Positions 10,625 through 21,071 of a stretch of DNA of 64,000 bases are shown piece after piece. This DNA comes from Ixodes scapularis (taxonomy: Eukaryota > Arthropoda > Arachnida > Ixodida > Ixodidae). The notes beneath the pieces are model-generated. The model did not search any database. It was not told the origin of the DNA and was given only the letters and a program-made list of their open reading frames with translations. Each line of letters begins with the position of its first letter. The first letter of the stretch is position 1. The position numbers were made by a program, and so were the translations under genes. Location of the stretch: NCBI RefSeq assembly GCF_016920785.2, contig NW_024609837.1, positions 22,191,565 through 22,255,564 on the forward strand. Direction: 5' to 3'.

Positions 10625-11191
10625 TGTCACGGGGTTCTTTGGGGTTAGTAATTGACAAGATTCAATGTCCTTCGTTTTTCTTAAAACATGTATTTACAAA
10701 AGAAATCAAAGAGTTCATATGGATATACTAAAAGAAATAGGAAAACTTAGTAAAAAAATGGAAGGAAGGAAAACGCAACAGTCTTTGAGTCACCATGCGC
10801 AGCAGCGGGTGTTGTGTCTGGGGCTGTCGTTGTCGGCCGACGGTTGTGGCAGGCAGTCAGGAGCGGGTGCGGTTGGCTTCCGTCGGCGGTCCCAAGAGTC
10901 ACCGCAACCAGTGCTCGCGCAGCAGGAAGCCGGGCAGCGTAGGTTTCTATGCGCTGCCCTCGCTGGAACAGGCTGCTGGTCAGCAGTAGGAGGCCGCCGA
11001 TTGCCCTGGCCGATGGTGTCGTTCCGCTCTCAGCACGTTGTCTTCGGCCCCTCTTCTTCCACGCCCTTTCTGCACGCACTCCCAAAATCCCTCTTCTTCG
11101 TCATCTTCCTTTCTCCCTCTGAGCCGATCCATGAATTGACTTGCCGTTCTTCTTTTCCATCTTCTTTTCCACATTGAGTCACATCATCACA
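10625..11191 (-). repeat. 5' LTR (567 bp)
   Basis: It has the same 567-bp sequence as 5624-6190 by eye. Identical LTRs imply recent insertion, because the two are copied from one template at integration. Confidence 0.97.
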
Positions 11192-11197
11192 AGGGAC
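11192..11197. repeat. Target-site duplication of the LTR element, right copy
   Basis: agggac, matching 5618-5623. Confidence 0.9.
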
Positions 11198-12163
11198 CAT
11201 GAAATGACCTTTTTGCTTTTGCCAGATAACTTTTACATTAAACCTTCAACGTTCACTGAATGCCTAACAGGCATCCGTTTTCGTCTCGGTTTATTAAGTT
11301 CTACACAAAAATGAATGAAATATCGACTTTTTCTTTCTCTCCAACTGACCGCAAAACAAGTTGCTGCCTAATTTTGACGGTCGTGACGTACTCTGGCACA
11401 GGAACCGGAAATTCTCTCGGCAGTAGGAGAATGGGAGCGTTAGCGGAGGCGAGTGCGCTGCGCGGCTGTCACCGACGTATTTTCTGAATCGGCGCCTCTA
11501 ATTGCCGCGATAGCCATGGACACATCGCAGCTGAGCGAAATTCAATGAGATATGTTGCGCTACAGCGACATCATGCGACTATAGTCTCATACGCCGGTAT
11601 GCCTATTGGGAGGTGCGGCGAGTCTTCCGATGAAGACTCCAGAAGTCAACCCAACTGTCATTGTTGGTAAAAGGCGGCCCGTGTCAGTCGTTTGCAAAGC
11701 GACGTAGATATAGACAAACGGCCGCGGCGTTTTTTGCGGCCTCGCAGATACAGGAGCGAGCCGACGATAAAAAAGATACGTTTGAATTACGACAGTGTTA
11801 GCGAGAACCACGTAAATACCTGTTCACACTCGGAGCGGACGCGCGCGTTTGATGGGAGTGCTGTATTCGCGCTGTTGGTAAGCGCTTCGGGACCGATCTT
11901 TTACGATTGCGACTCGATACTGACGTGACACTCGGCAAAGGAAGGTTGGACCGTCATTGCACGTAGCTCCCACAAACTGTCATAGCTCGACAGTGACGTG
12001 CAGTTGTGTCAGAATGAAAATGGCATACTAATAACGAAGTGTACATACCGTGCTGCGAAGGTAATCCATACGGCGTTTATTTGAGCTCTATATCACACAA
12101 AACAAGAAGATAGCATCGACAAGAGTCCCTAGTCGACTACAGTGTTCGTTATTACTGCCTCGG
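11198..12163. other. No gene seen; possible interior of an older DNA transposon
   Basis: Noncoding sequence. The site just beside the LTR element (gggaccatgaaa) recurs in inverted form near 13030-13050, so this stretch may be interior to an older transposon. No ORF is recognised. Confidence 0.4.
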
Positions 12164-12570
12164 AAAACAAGGAGATGACAAGGGGAAGAGATTGACCTCA
12201 CCTCTTTATTGAAGTCAGCGATCAAACTATGATACAGGAAGGGTCCACAAGGGAAGCGCGGGAATATCCCATTCAGCACGCCAGCCGGTCGTTTGCAGAC
12301 GGTCCTGGCCAAGTACCGTTGAAGCAGCGCGCTTTGAAGCAACGCTGCGCCGAGTTGAAGTGCCTGCTAGGCTTATATTCTGCCGAGCTCGCTTGGTCGT
12401 GGTTCGTGAATTCGTGGCCGTTGTAGCTTTTCTCGGGTGTTTGTGGATCCGGCGTTGTTGTTCGTCATGGTCTGTTTCAAATATTTTTTACCTTTTTCTT
12501 GCTGCTTGAAGTCGGGAAGCGCGAGAAGAACACGTAGAAAAATAAACGTTCGTTGGTCGTCGCGACGAAT
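12164..12570. repeat. Dispersed repeat, copy of the core of the 57.1-58.3-kb element
   Basis: It shares acaaggagat, gaagggt-cacaagggn-cgcgggn-atat, cacgccagccggtcgt, gtgcctgctaggc, cgggtgtttgtggatcc and ttcttgctgcttgaagtcgg with 57590-57965, in the same order and orientation. The 12-kb copy lacks the long inverted ends seen at 57-58 kb, so it is a fragment or a differently terminated relative. Confidence 0.8.
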
Positions 12571-13204
12571 TAACTGAGCGACGCTCTTGGCCCTACTGCG
12601 CAAGCGCAATATGGTCTTTTTTCTTGCTTCGTTTACCACACGATAGATGGCGCTTGGTTCTCAGCATTATCAAATTTGGCAATTTTAGTCACATCTCTAA
12701 TTATGCTACAAAATGTAGATCTGAATATTATTTAACAAAACGTTTAGGAAACATTCGCCGTCTAGTTATTGTTTATCATCGCGGTGCTGGTGAGGTAAAC
12801 TCTTACCGAATAGGCGACGTGGATTCGGCTGACGCGCTGCGGTTCCGCAGATGCATCGCAGTGAAAAGGCAGAGAGCTTTCGAAGGAAAGAAGGCGCAAA
12901 AGAGTCCAGTTTTTTTTTTTAAAGTTCTATAGCGAATAATTCTTTCTTGCTCTCTATATATTTTTGTGTTTCTTTTCACACCTTTTACGACTATCGGGAG
13001 ATGAAAATCGATTTCAGAATCGTTTCATGGTCCCTTCAAAGTAATTGGCAGTTACTTCAAAAAACAATTCGTTACTTTAGGGGCGTTACCTTCAACCTTA
13101 CTGTCCTATGGCAAACCTCTGCATTCTAGACCACCCTAGCGTCGTACACTGCCTTGTTTGAAGACTGCGCCGATCCCGCTGTGTTGTGCAGCGAGTACAG
13201 GGAT
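12571..13204. other. No gene; includes a candidate transposon terminus
   Basis: At 13025-13100 the sequence holds gaatcgtttcatggtccctt followed by a taac/gtta-rich tail. In reverse complement this resembles the pre-insertion site of the LTR element near 5580-5623 and 11193. No ORF is recognised. Confidence 0.4.
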
Positions 13205-13476
13205 AGCCTCCTACATACTGACAAAGCCTGGCAGATCGCCACGAGAAGCGGCCGCCGAAATGGGAAAGGTGGGGCGGCAGACATCGGATGAGAGGAGAGC
13301 CCCGTGACTGGCGACCCGCTGCGGCGAGCCCTCACCGCTGCAAAGGCTGTGCGCCGACGTCCAGGTTCCCCGAGAAGTGGCTCCTTGACGCTCTGTGCTA
13401 CCAGAGCCTCGCGCTCGAAATCTGCGACCGGGCACTCATGCCTCCGTCGTCAAACTGCCAGGCTTTGTGAGTCTAG
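13205..13476. mobile_element. TIR element, copy 1 of a three-copy family
   Basis: It starts agcctcctacatactgacaa / agcctggcag and ends ctgccaggctttgtgag. The interior (cggcggccgcttctcg type, ccatttcggc, gcacagcctttgcagcgg in reverse) matches 31728-32059 and 61988-62315. This copy is inverted relative to the other two and lacks the outermost bases on the right. There is no transposase. Confidence 0.8.
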
Positions 13477-13910
13477 ATATTGCTATGGTACAGGAGTTTT
13501 TCGGCGCTTGACAAGGGATTTTCGCAGCGAAAACCAGCGTCCGCTTTGAAGGCCGCCATTTGTCGTGCGGGCATGCTAACAAGCCGCGGTGGCGTTGGTG
13601 GGGCAACGTGCGGGGTCTGTGAATGGACTGACGGTGGTATTGGCTAAACCGTTCGTATCGGTCGGTTGCATGCGCTATGGCACTGAGACGTTGTGAAAGT
13701 TTCCCTCCGCATCCTGTTCCGTATCGGCGCTCTGGCCGCTGGGAAAATTTGCCTAGTGTACGTAACTTGCATGCGTGCATGTGACGTCATTAGCGGCCAT
13801 GCCGGTATTTTAGGCGCCGCGAGCGTTCGGTTCGCTGTGTTAGTTTCATACCGAAAAAGTCGTAGTTCAAAGAAACCAGTAAGTGAAGATAACCGTCCGT
13901 ACACAGCTAT
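13477..13910. other. No gene or clear element seen
   Basis: Moderately GC-rich noncoding sequence. ORFs on either strand show no recognisable domain. Confidence 0.45.
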
Positions 13911-13974
13911 GGCGACGCTTACAAGAGCTTGTAAGCGTCGCCAGCTGAATACATAGCTCAATGTATTCAGCTGG
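13911..13974. repeat. Two overlapping perfect hairpins
   Basis: The first has 15-bp arms (13911-13925 / 13928-13942) and a 2-nt loop; the second has 14-bp arms (13941-13954 / 13961-13974) and a 6-nt loop. The hairpins share two bases. A short match to the second arm (ccagctgaata) recurs at about 14059. Confidence 0.85.
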
Positions 13975-15380
13975 CGTGCAGTTTCTCTAACTCATGTCTA
14001 GAGACGCTGCCAGATCTCGCATATCCAGTTCAGAGGATTGGAGCGTTGGAAAGCTACCAGCTGAATATGCCATCGGTGTATCGGCACACTATTCCTTGAT
14101 TTTTTTGTGGGTGTTACCATTGCGGAAGCTTAGTGAGAGCGGGCGCCATCGGCGGTCGTTTTTGTTTGAAATTGTGACCTTCTGAGCTGTTGTTGCGGTG
14201 TCAGGAAACTCTGGTAACATCGTTTTGCTCTGTCGCGAGCCGTTGTAACATTTAAACAGGACGGAAATGGTTTCCGTTGACTTCGGCAAAAGCTTGAGAT
14301 AATCGCAAACATAAATTTAAGCACCAACATCGCTGAAGTGACGTTACTCTGAAATAGAGCCTGTCTAGTGATTCCAGCTCGGACCACAGAATGAACGTCT
14401 GCAAAGATGCGCGCACAGCGTATAATGGAGCCAGCCCATGCAGGACTTCTAGGGGGGCTTCCGAGTTAGGGAGATGATGGCCGATTTCGGCGCTAGAAAA
14501 GTTTCCAGTGACCCCTACCGGTACGGGAGTGGTCCAGGTTGCATAACCGCCAATCAGTCGCAGTTGGTTCCGGACAGACACACTTTAAACCACCGGATGC
14601 TGGGAATAGCATGGACGCTACAAAGGTGCAGGTACGTAAGTAACGAACAAACATAACATTGCGAACCAAACAAGTTCTCATCGCGCCTTACATCTCGTAA
14701 GCAAAAAAAAAAAAAAAAATGAGTGCTCGCTTTTTACCGATTAAAAGGCAATGCTAGCAAGGTGTGATGAACGGTAACTGGTGCCATGGCAGTCGCCATT
14801 TTGGTTCTTTCAAATATTTAATGCGTCAGTAAAGCCCTTTTTTACCAACTGCGCCAAGATCGCTTAGGAGTGTCGGCGTTTTAAAAGCGCTAGTCGCTAG
14901 TATAAGTGTATTTGGCATTATATGGGCAACCAACTAATCAATCATGCGGATTTGGACAGACATTTTACAATGCTATAGTTCTTTTTGCGTAATATCAGAC
15001 AAAAAGAAAATAGTTTTCAATGTTGCCAAGGTCTAACGCCACATGTGATAGCGGTGCGAAATCTGAGGTCGTTTAGCCGGTATGTGGGTAAGAAAATTTC
15101 GGTATACAATATATTACTTTGTAAATAATCAACCTGTAACCGCGTATTTGAATCGTCTCATCAACAACGTAGAGTTCAAAGAAAAACTGCTTATTCCATG
15201 GACCAAGTAAGTTTACTAACCGGGACCAAGTAACTTTAGTCCTCTTATGCGCCATTCCGCGTCGCAGTCAATGGAAATCCCCAACTGCAAAAAAAAAAAA
15301 AAAAGAAAACATTCTGCTGACCACCGGGGAAAATGACTACCCCCACCTCCTCGCCCTTTTCGCATACCAGAGGACAAAAA
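13975..15380. other. No gene or clear element seen
   Basis: Noncoding sequence with A-runs near 14702-14719 and 15290-15304. A short direct repeat (ggaccaagtaa) occurs at about 15200 and 15224. Confidence 0.45.
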
Positions 15381-15381
15381 G

Positions 15382-15894
15382 TCATTCCGCGGCAAAAGAG
15401 TCCTCCCCTTCCCTCTGATTTTCTCCGGGCTGCTCTTCATCAGCTAAACTCTGGCAGAGAGAAGAATTGTGCAGTTTCAGTCGCATGCATAATTGGGCAA
15501 ACGCTTTTCTAATGCGACGGTAAGCGGAGACGTCCGCGATAACCGCCACTCTGTGTCGCGCTAAGCGGCCTTGCGGGTACACAGAATGGCCTGGCCTCGT
15601 GGCTCTCCCCTCATTACATCGATCGCGGAATGGAAAATTAACGGATGACGCTCTCATTCGGGCGCTGGTCGCGGCTGTAATTGCCGGGGAGGGGACCGAC
15701 GGAGCACGAGCTTGGAATACGATCCGCCAGAAGTGACCGATGCTCGGTGGTCTCGGTGAACCGCAGCTCGCTTCCGCTCCTAATAATGCTGTCGGCGCCC
15801 AATCGGCGTCCTTAAAAAAACGAAACGTTACATCGAAGTCGTGTACGAAAAATGCTAGTGAAATTAATGACTTTACGTTGACGGCTCTCTTCAA
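15382..15894 (-). other. 170-codon ORF of unknown status in a non-repetitive block
   Basis: An open frame of 170 codons on the minus strand in a GC-balanced stretch with no inverted repeats. The translation has no domain, signal peptide or low-complexity pattern I recognise. The stretch contains homeobox-like ATTA/TAATT motifs and could equally be a conserved noncoding element; a chance ORF is the default. Confidence 0.15.
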
Positions 15895-18100
15895 ACGAGC
15901 TACAAAAGAACGACGACAGCATCGGTGAATTTAGGATAGAACGTGACCCCGGAAAATATTTTGTGTGCTATGTTTCTTGTAAAACTAAACTGCGCATTTC
16001 CGAGCGCTCAGCCTCTTCACAAATGTAGCACTAGTGGTTCTGATCAGATGTCAAGTTTTTTAGCCTGTTTTTCATGTAAAATTATAAGTGAATACCTGAA
16101 ACTTTCAATGGGAAAACAGGGCTTGTTCGTGGTAGCTGACACCGCTCAATCTCCGTGTATTCTTTGGCCAGTTGTCTGCCGTTATTTTGCCAAGCAAAAG
16201 TTATCTTGGCCTGCGCGACGGATGGTCTTGCACATGTGATGCCTTGCAGTTGGTATGCCATGCTTTCAAATGTCTATACAAGCCGTCTTCGTACAAACAC
16301 GTGCATCTTACACAGATTAGGTCCTTGCGCTAGTTATATTTCAACGTCTAAGAACGGCTATGCTGTTTAGGTTAACGAAAATGAAGTAATTCCACAGGCG
16401 CACCGGTGGAAGCTTACCATGATGAATTGAACCCCAAAGTTCCACTGTCTTGGGTTAAATTCATCATGGTTAGGTTAGGTGAAGAAAAAAAATCTGTTTT
16501 ACGCAAGCAATGTATTTTTTCCCTATCAACTACTGTTACTTCGGGCTAATAAAATGTAACGGAAATGACGCCTTTTCAAAATGTGGCTATTACACGACGC
16601 TCGTTCTCTCGCATTCATCGCCATCGTAATCATTAACCACCCAAAAAAAAGAACAGTTCGTTTTAACTGAGAGCCTTATCATGACAAAAGCTTTCATGTG
16701 CAAAATTAAAACGGAGTTTTTTTTTATAACCAATACTTTATACGTGAAGCACGAAAGCGTCATAAATAAGCTTGGTATGTATGGCAAAAAGAGCCATCCC
16801 CACTTTTGTTTGTCCGGTTTTCTTGATACAGTGAACAATCACACTTAATCCCTGTCCTTCGACTGTGTGGCACCTGACAACGCTTCCTACGGGTGCTTTT
16901 GTCAATAAACGTTTTCGGATGTCCGCACAGCAGGGTTTTAATTCATTCGCCAGTTTCAGTGAGTTTCAAACTCGCTAATCCTTCAATGTATATATAAATC
17001 CGTGGAAAATCAAGTTCACGCGTCTCTCGGTCGTTTTTTTTTTTTGTTAACTCAATCCGAGTGCGGGGATTAATGCCCGATCCACAAATTAACGAGAACT
17101 TCGAAGCTCTTGTATAGTTAGTTGCACGTGGACGATTCGTTATTCCGGCACTCTAACAAAAATATAAACGACAACGTCTAGCTGGGAACAAAAAGGAAAA
17201 AACAATCTGCATAGTCTAGACAGTCGAATTGGAAAGGGGCACACGGGTTTGTTTAATCTCGAAAAAAAGGCTCTCTGCAATTAGCTCCGGAGAATTGCTG
17301 ACGAACTAAACAAGTCGACTGCTTCTTTCGTTCGTGCAACTTTTCCGCGGAACGTATCATTGAAAGATAGCACATAACCAAGAAAAAAAAAAAAAAGGGG
17401 GGGGGGGGGGGGGGTTTAAGTTTTATGTTTACAAAAATAAGGTCTTATTTTCTAGAGCACAGGCGAGGGTAACAAATCTGTTTTCGGTTTGCTCCCAGTG
17501 ACAGGAAAAGATTGCAACTGAATCCGCCTGGTCTGTCTGGGCGCATAGCAAACACAGCAAACGAGAGTCAGGGATTGTTTTTTGTTTATTTCTCTGCTCC
17601 TATTTTCTGAGTGTTGAAGCTTCTTCGCAATGTTTGCCTTCTTGTTTTCACTCGCCGCTCGTTCGAAACTCACCTTTGTTTGATGCTCGTGTACCTTCAC
17701 CTCGTTGCTCGGGATGGTGAAATTCTCAGCGGAAGTTCTCCCGACGTCGTTATACGTAACAACGGTGCGCGCAATCTTCTCACGGGGCCCAGGTCAACAT
17801 TCGTATCACGGCTTGTTTTTGCGAGTCGATTGTAATTCGGCGCCTTTCATTTTCTCTGTTTGATTTTGTGTTTTTTTTTGTTTTTTTTTTAGAAACATCG
17901 CTTCGTTTTGTTTTTCCGGCTGTTTTGCTGGCGTAAATCTTTTGATTCGTCTTTGGGTTTGCGTCGGTGCATTGTTAGCGAAAGTATGCGGCTCTACTAA
18001 CGACGCTTGGTAGATTTGATTGTGCACGCGGATTTGAAACCTGTTCTGTAAAACCTTTGTGTACAGAGAGGTATTTTTTAAATTATTATTTAATAATAAA
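15895..18100. other. No gene; one hairpin and an A14-G18 tract
   Basis: An imperfect hairpin (16416-16437 with 16450-16470, about 21-bp arms) and a compound homopolymer of As then Gs at 17383-17414 are the only structures noted. Confidence 0.5.
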
Positions 18101-18349
18101 CAGAAACAAACAGAAACAAACGACAGCGACAAGCCACAAACCAGAGTCTCTTGCGATTCGACAGGGTTTGTAGAGTAAAGGAGGTTGTGCTCAAACACGA
18201 GCATCATACACGCGAGGGTATCTTGGGCAGGCTTGCAATCACTCGTGCTTACTTCACGAGCATCGAACGGCTAAACGCCTGCCAAAGGTACCATCGCGAC
18301 CATGCTGCATGTGATGGAGGCTTGTCGCTGTCGTTTGTTTTTGTTTCTC
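18101..18349. mobile_element. MITE-like inverted pair
   Basis: aaacaaacgacagcgacaag near 18115-18134 is inverted at 18320-18340, giving arms of about 27-31 bp around a 250-bp unit. There is no clear target duplication and no ORF. Confidence 0.6.
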
Positions 18350-18559
18350 ACTCTAGTTAGATTCAGGAATGATATGCATAAAGTTAAGCAAAATCAAGAT
18401 AAAAGTTATATTATTAAACGTGCAGTAGCACAACTTTTGATGGAAATCTAGGCTCAGTCAAAACTTCAGTACACAACTTGCGACTTTCCTAGGGAAAGCC
18501 TTTGACCCTTTGATATATTCCAGGTTTCTTTTATTCATGACCCACTTTTATTATCGCAG

Positions 18560-18646
18560 GCGATTGGAGCGCCACTTCTTACACCAACGTGTACCCAGAG
18601 AACGAGAGGAGAAACGACGTCGGGCACCTGCGTCTTCACTTTGATG
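18560..18646 (+). CDS. Candidate internal exon, 87 nt, gene unknown
   Basis: A pyrimidine-rich stretch ending tattatcgcag precedes 18560, and gtgtgt follows 18646, giving plausible acceptor and donor sites. With two leftover bases at the start and one at the end, the middle frame is open and gives a protein-like peptide: D-W-S-A-T-S-Y-T-N-V-Y-P-E-N-E-R-R-N, then D-V-G-H-L-R-L-H-F-D. The phase is symmetrical (1-1), common in extracellular animal proteins. One alternative frame (reading CGA TTG...) meets TGA near its end; the other is open but less protein-like. I do not recognise the family. No neighbouring exon was identified, so a chance match is possible. Confidence 0.35.
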
Positions 18647-18649
18647 GTG

Positions 18650-20700
18650 TGTACGCTTTTCCTTCGTCACATGTCCACGCAGCACGTTCGGAAGCACGGG
18701 CGAACTATAGTGACGTAAATTTTTATAGTTGAACGAACCTGCCTTTTAACGTTTTTTTGTACACTGAACAATTATACGATTGAAACATTTATGCTATATT
18801 TTAAGATAGACTGACCTCGCGCTCCGTAAACCTCTTAAAAGCAAAAGTTGTGATTTGACCGAATTACGGTTAAGATCGGGGTAAATGAAGTCTATGCATT
18901 CCTACTGTGTCTCAATGGTGCGAGATTCATTTATGTAGTTAACTGATTTTGTTACCAGTAATTCAAAATTACACGAAAGAAGCAAAGTGGTCTTACGGAC
19001 ATACGACGCCAGAGCGTCGTTTTCTCTCTGGTTTTGTCAACCTCCGCAAAGTGCAAGTACCGCCTCGTGACAAACGTTAGTGCTTGTTATCCAAGCTTAA
19101 AATGAAAAAAAAAAAGAGAAAAGAACTCGGCGCTAAACAGACCTCAAACGACGGGTGTATTTTTTTTTTTCAATAGTCCCTTCACACGTAAAACACTTCA
19201 TCCCATTGTAGCGAGCGAATTGTACACGAAGTTAAACTAAGACCTTCGACAAAGCCTCCGACTCATCAATAAACCCGGTTCTCTAAGCAATAGAAAATAT
19301 CCGGCTATTTCTGAAACAAAGATATGCTTGGAAGCATGCATACCTTTTGTTGTAAACCTCACGTCAACACTAATATTGAGTACAAAAAGAAACAGAAAAA
19401 ACCTCGAACCACGTCGACCCATGGACTATTACCCCGCCCCATATCATGTAAAACGCACAATAAAAAAAAAAAACAATAAAAAACACAAAAGAAAAAGATA
19501 TAACAATTGGGGAAGATTTGGACTATATGGCAGAAAAAACGAAAACAAAAACAAATGAGAACTCGACGAGCAGTTTTATATTGGAGAAGTCCTTTTGCGA
19601 CATTCCGTACAATCCTACACCACCGCTCTTCGACAAAGTCTTGAGCCTCAGACAGCACCTGTCATTTCGCGCATCAAGATGAAGCCCAAGCATGAAAAAA
19701 AAAGAGAAAGATATTGAGTGAGGGGGGTTGTAAAACAAGAAAGAGAGAATGAGAGGGGAAGAGAAAGAGACAGAGAGAGTGTTAGGTGGCTCGGACAGAT
19801 AAGAGGTGCATCTTCGTCGTCTCCTAGTTTTCGAATGTAAACATAACGGCGGGTATTGGGAGAAGAGTGTGTGTGTATAAGACTTAGTTAAAGTAGAGCA
19901 AAGAAAAAAAAACTATAAGCTAGCGAGATCAGTAAATATAAAACACTTCATAGGAAGCACACTCGCGTATAGAGGTAAAAATGCAATAAAAAAATTGTTC
20001 GACATTTGTCAATAGGCGAGCTGTACAGACTACCGCGGCGCCGGCTGTTCAATCGATGATCGGGGGGGAGGGAGTGGGCGGGCGCAGCAGCCAAGATTCC
20101 CAATCGTCGAAGTATTTGGTATATTTGTTGATACTATTTGTTTTATTGCTTTTCTCGTCCCCCCCCTCCCCCACGTTCCAGTGGCGTTCTCAACTCGGAT
20201 CTTGCGTTCTTGCCGTTTTCCATCCTTTTATATCGCCTGTCGATCCCAATTGCTGATATTCAATCATATTTATGTCACTAAACCACATTTTATATCTCGG
20301 TGATTTCGTTGTGTCAATATGATTTTTCCCCCTACCAATTGAGAGGAACGGATGTTTTCAGCTGCTTTCATAGGTCAGCACACTAAGTGATGACTCGCCT
20401 GTGTTTATTGCCCCTTAATGACTTCAGCTTCAGCTATTGATCTTGATACGTTAGAAATACGGTGAGGGATAGATAAAGATCAAAAAGGATGTAGTTTGTA
20501 TGTTAACACCTCCTAGATGGCAAAGCAGTGGTGCTGAAGTTTTGACGCCACCTAAAGTAGAACAACACCCGTGGCACCGCCTAGACGCGAATCTGCGTCA
20601 GCGTCAACGTCAGCTTCAGCCAGTAAGAAACGCGGGTCCCATCCAAACAATAACGTAGATCCCGTTTCCCATCTGTGCCCCGAGATCGCCTCTTGTAGGT
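18650..20700. other. No gene; purine-rich tract
   Basis: Noncoding. A strongly GA-rich stretch lies at about 19690-19780. Nothing transposon-like was resolved. Confidence 0.45.
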
Positions 20701-21039
20701 GAAACCGAATAATCAGCAACTATGGCTGTGTGGTGTGTGAGGAGCTTGCAGCATACGTACACCAACAACTTTCCTTAAAGGCCAACCACCAGACTCGAGA
20801 TTCTGCGAGGCAGAAGATGCTCCCCACCATGGGAGAGAAGGAAACAGGCAACTGTGGACAGGGTAGAATGGGGGAGAGGAGGAAGCAAGGGAAAACTGGA
20901 AAGAGCGAGCTGGTCGTCGGTCTTTAAGAAGAAGGTGGGTCACATATCTCCCGTCTGATGATGCGAAGGTAGACTCGATATCGAAAAACAAAGGGAACCT
21001 TTCTGAGTGGTCGCTTTTACCCCTCGCCTATCAATATAT

Positions 21040-21071
<32 letters not shown>
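20701..21071. other. Stretch ending in a 30-nt A-run
   Basis: The segment ends atatatagc followed by about 30 As (21042-21071), as a retroposed 3' end would. No flanking duplication and no ORF were found, so retroposon origin is only a suggestion. Confidence 0.25.

Larger units (their letters stand above)
5624..11191 (-). mobile_element. Gmr1-type Ty3/gypsy LTR retrotransposon, 5.57 kb
   Basis: A complete-length LTR retrotransposon lies on the minus strand, with two 567-bp LTRs offset by 5001 bp, a PBS, a PPT and a 6-bp target duplication. The internal region encodes Gag, protease, integrase, reverse transcriptase and RNase H in that order. Sequence type (CCHC Gag, HHCC integrase with GPY/F tail, YIDD reverse transcriptase) is Ty3/gypsy, but integrase before reverse transcriptase is the Ty1/copia order. 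Among Ty3/gypsy elements this arrangement defines the Gmr1 clade. The copy is broken by one in-frame TGA and one single-base frameshift. No envelope gene is present between RNase H and the 3' LTR. Confidence 0.97.

Noticed and set aside
5624..11191. Classification as a Ty1/copia element because of integrase-before-RT order
   Set aside because: The integrase GPY/F tail, YIDD context, two-knuckle Gag and SCAN-like capsid are Ty3/gypsy/Gmr1 features.
16464..16480. Telomeric TTAGG repeat
   Set aside because: Only two imperfect units (ttaggttaggt); expected by chance.
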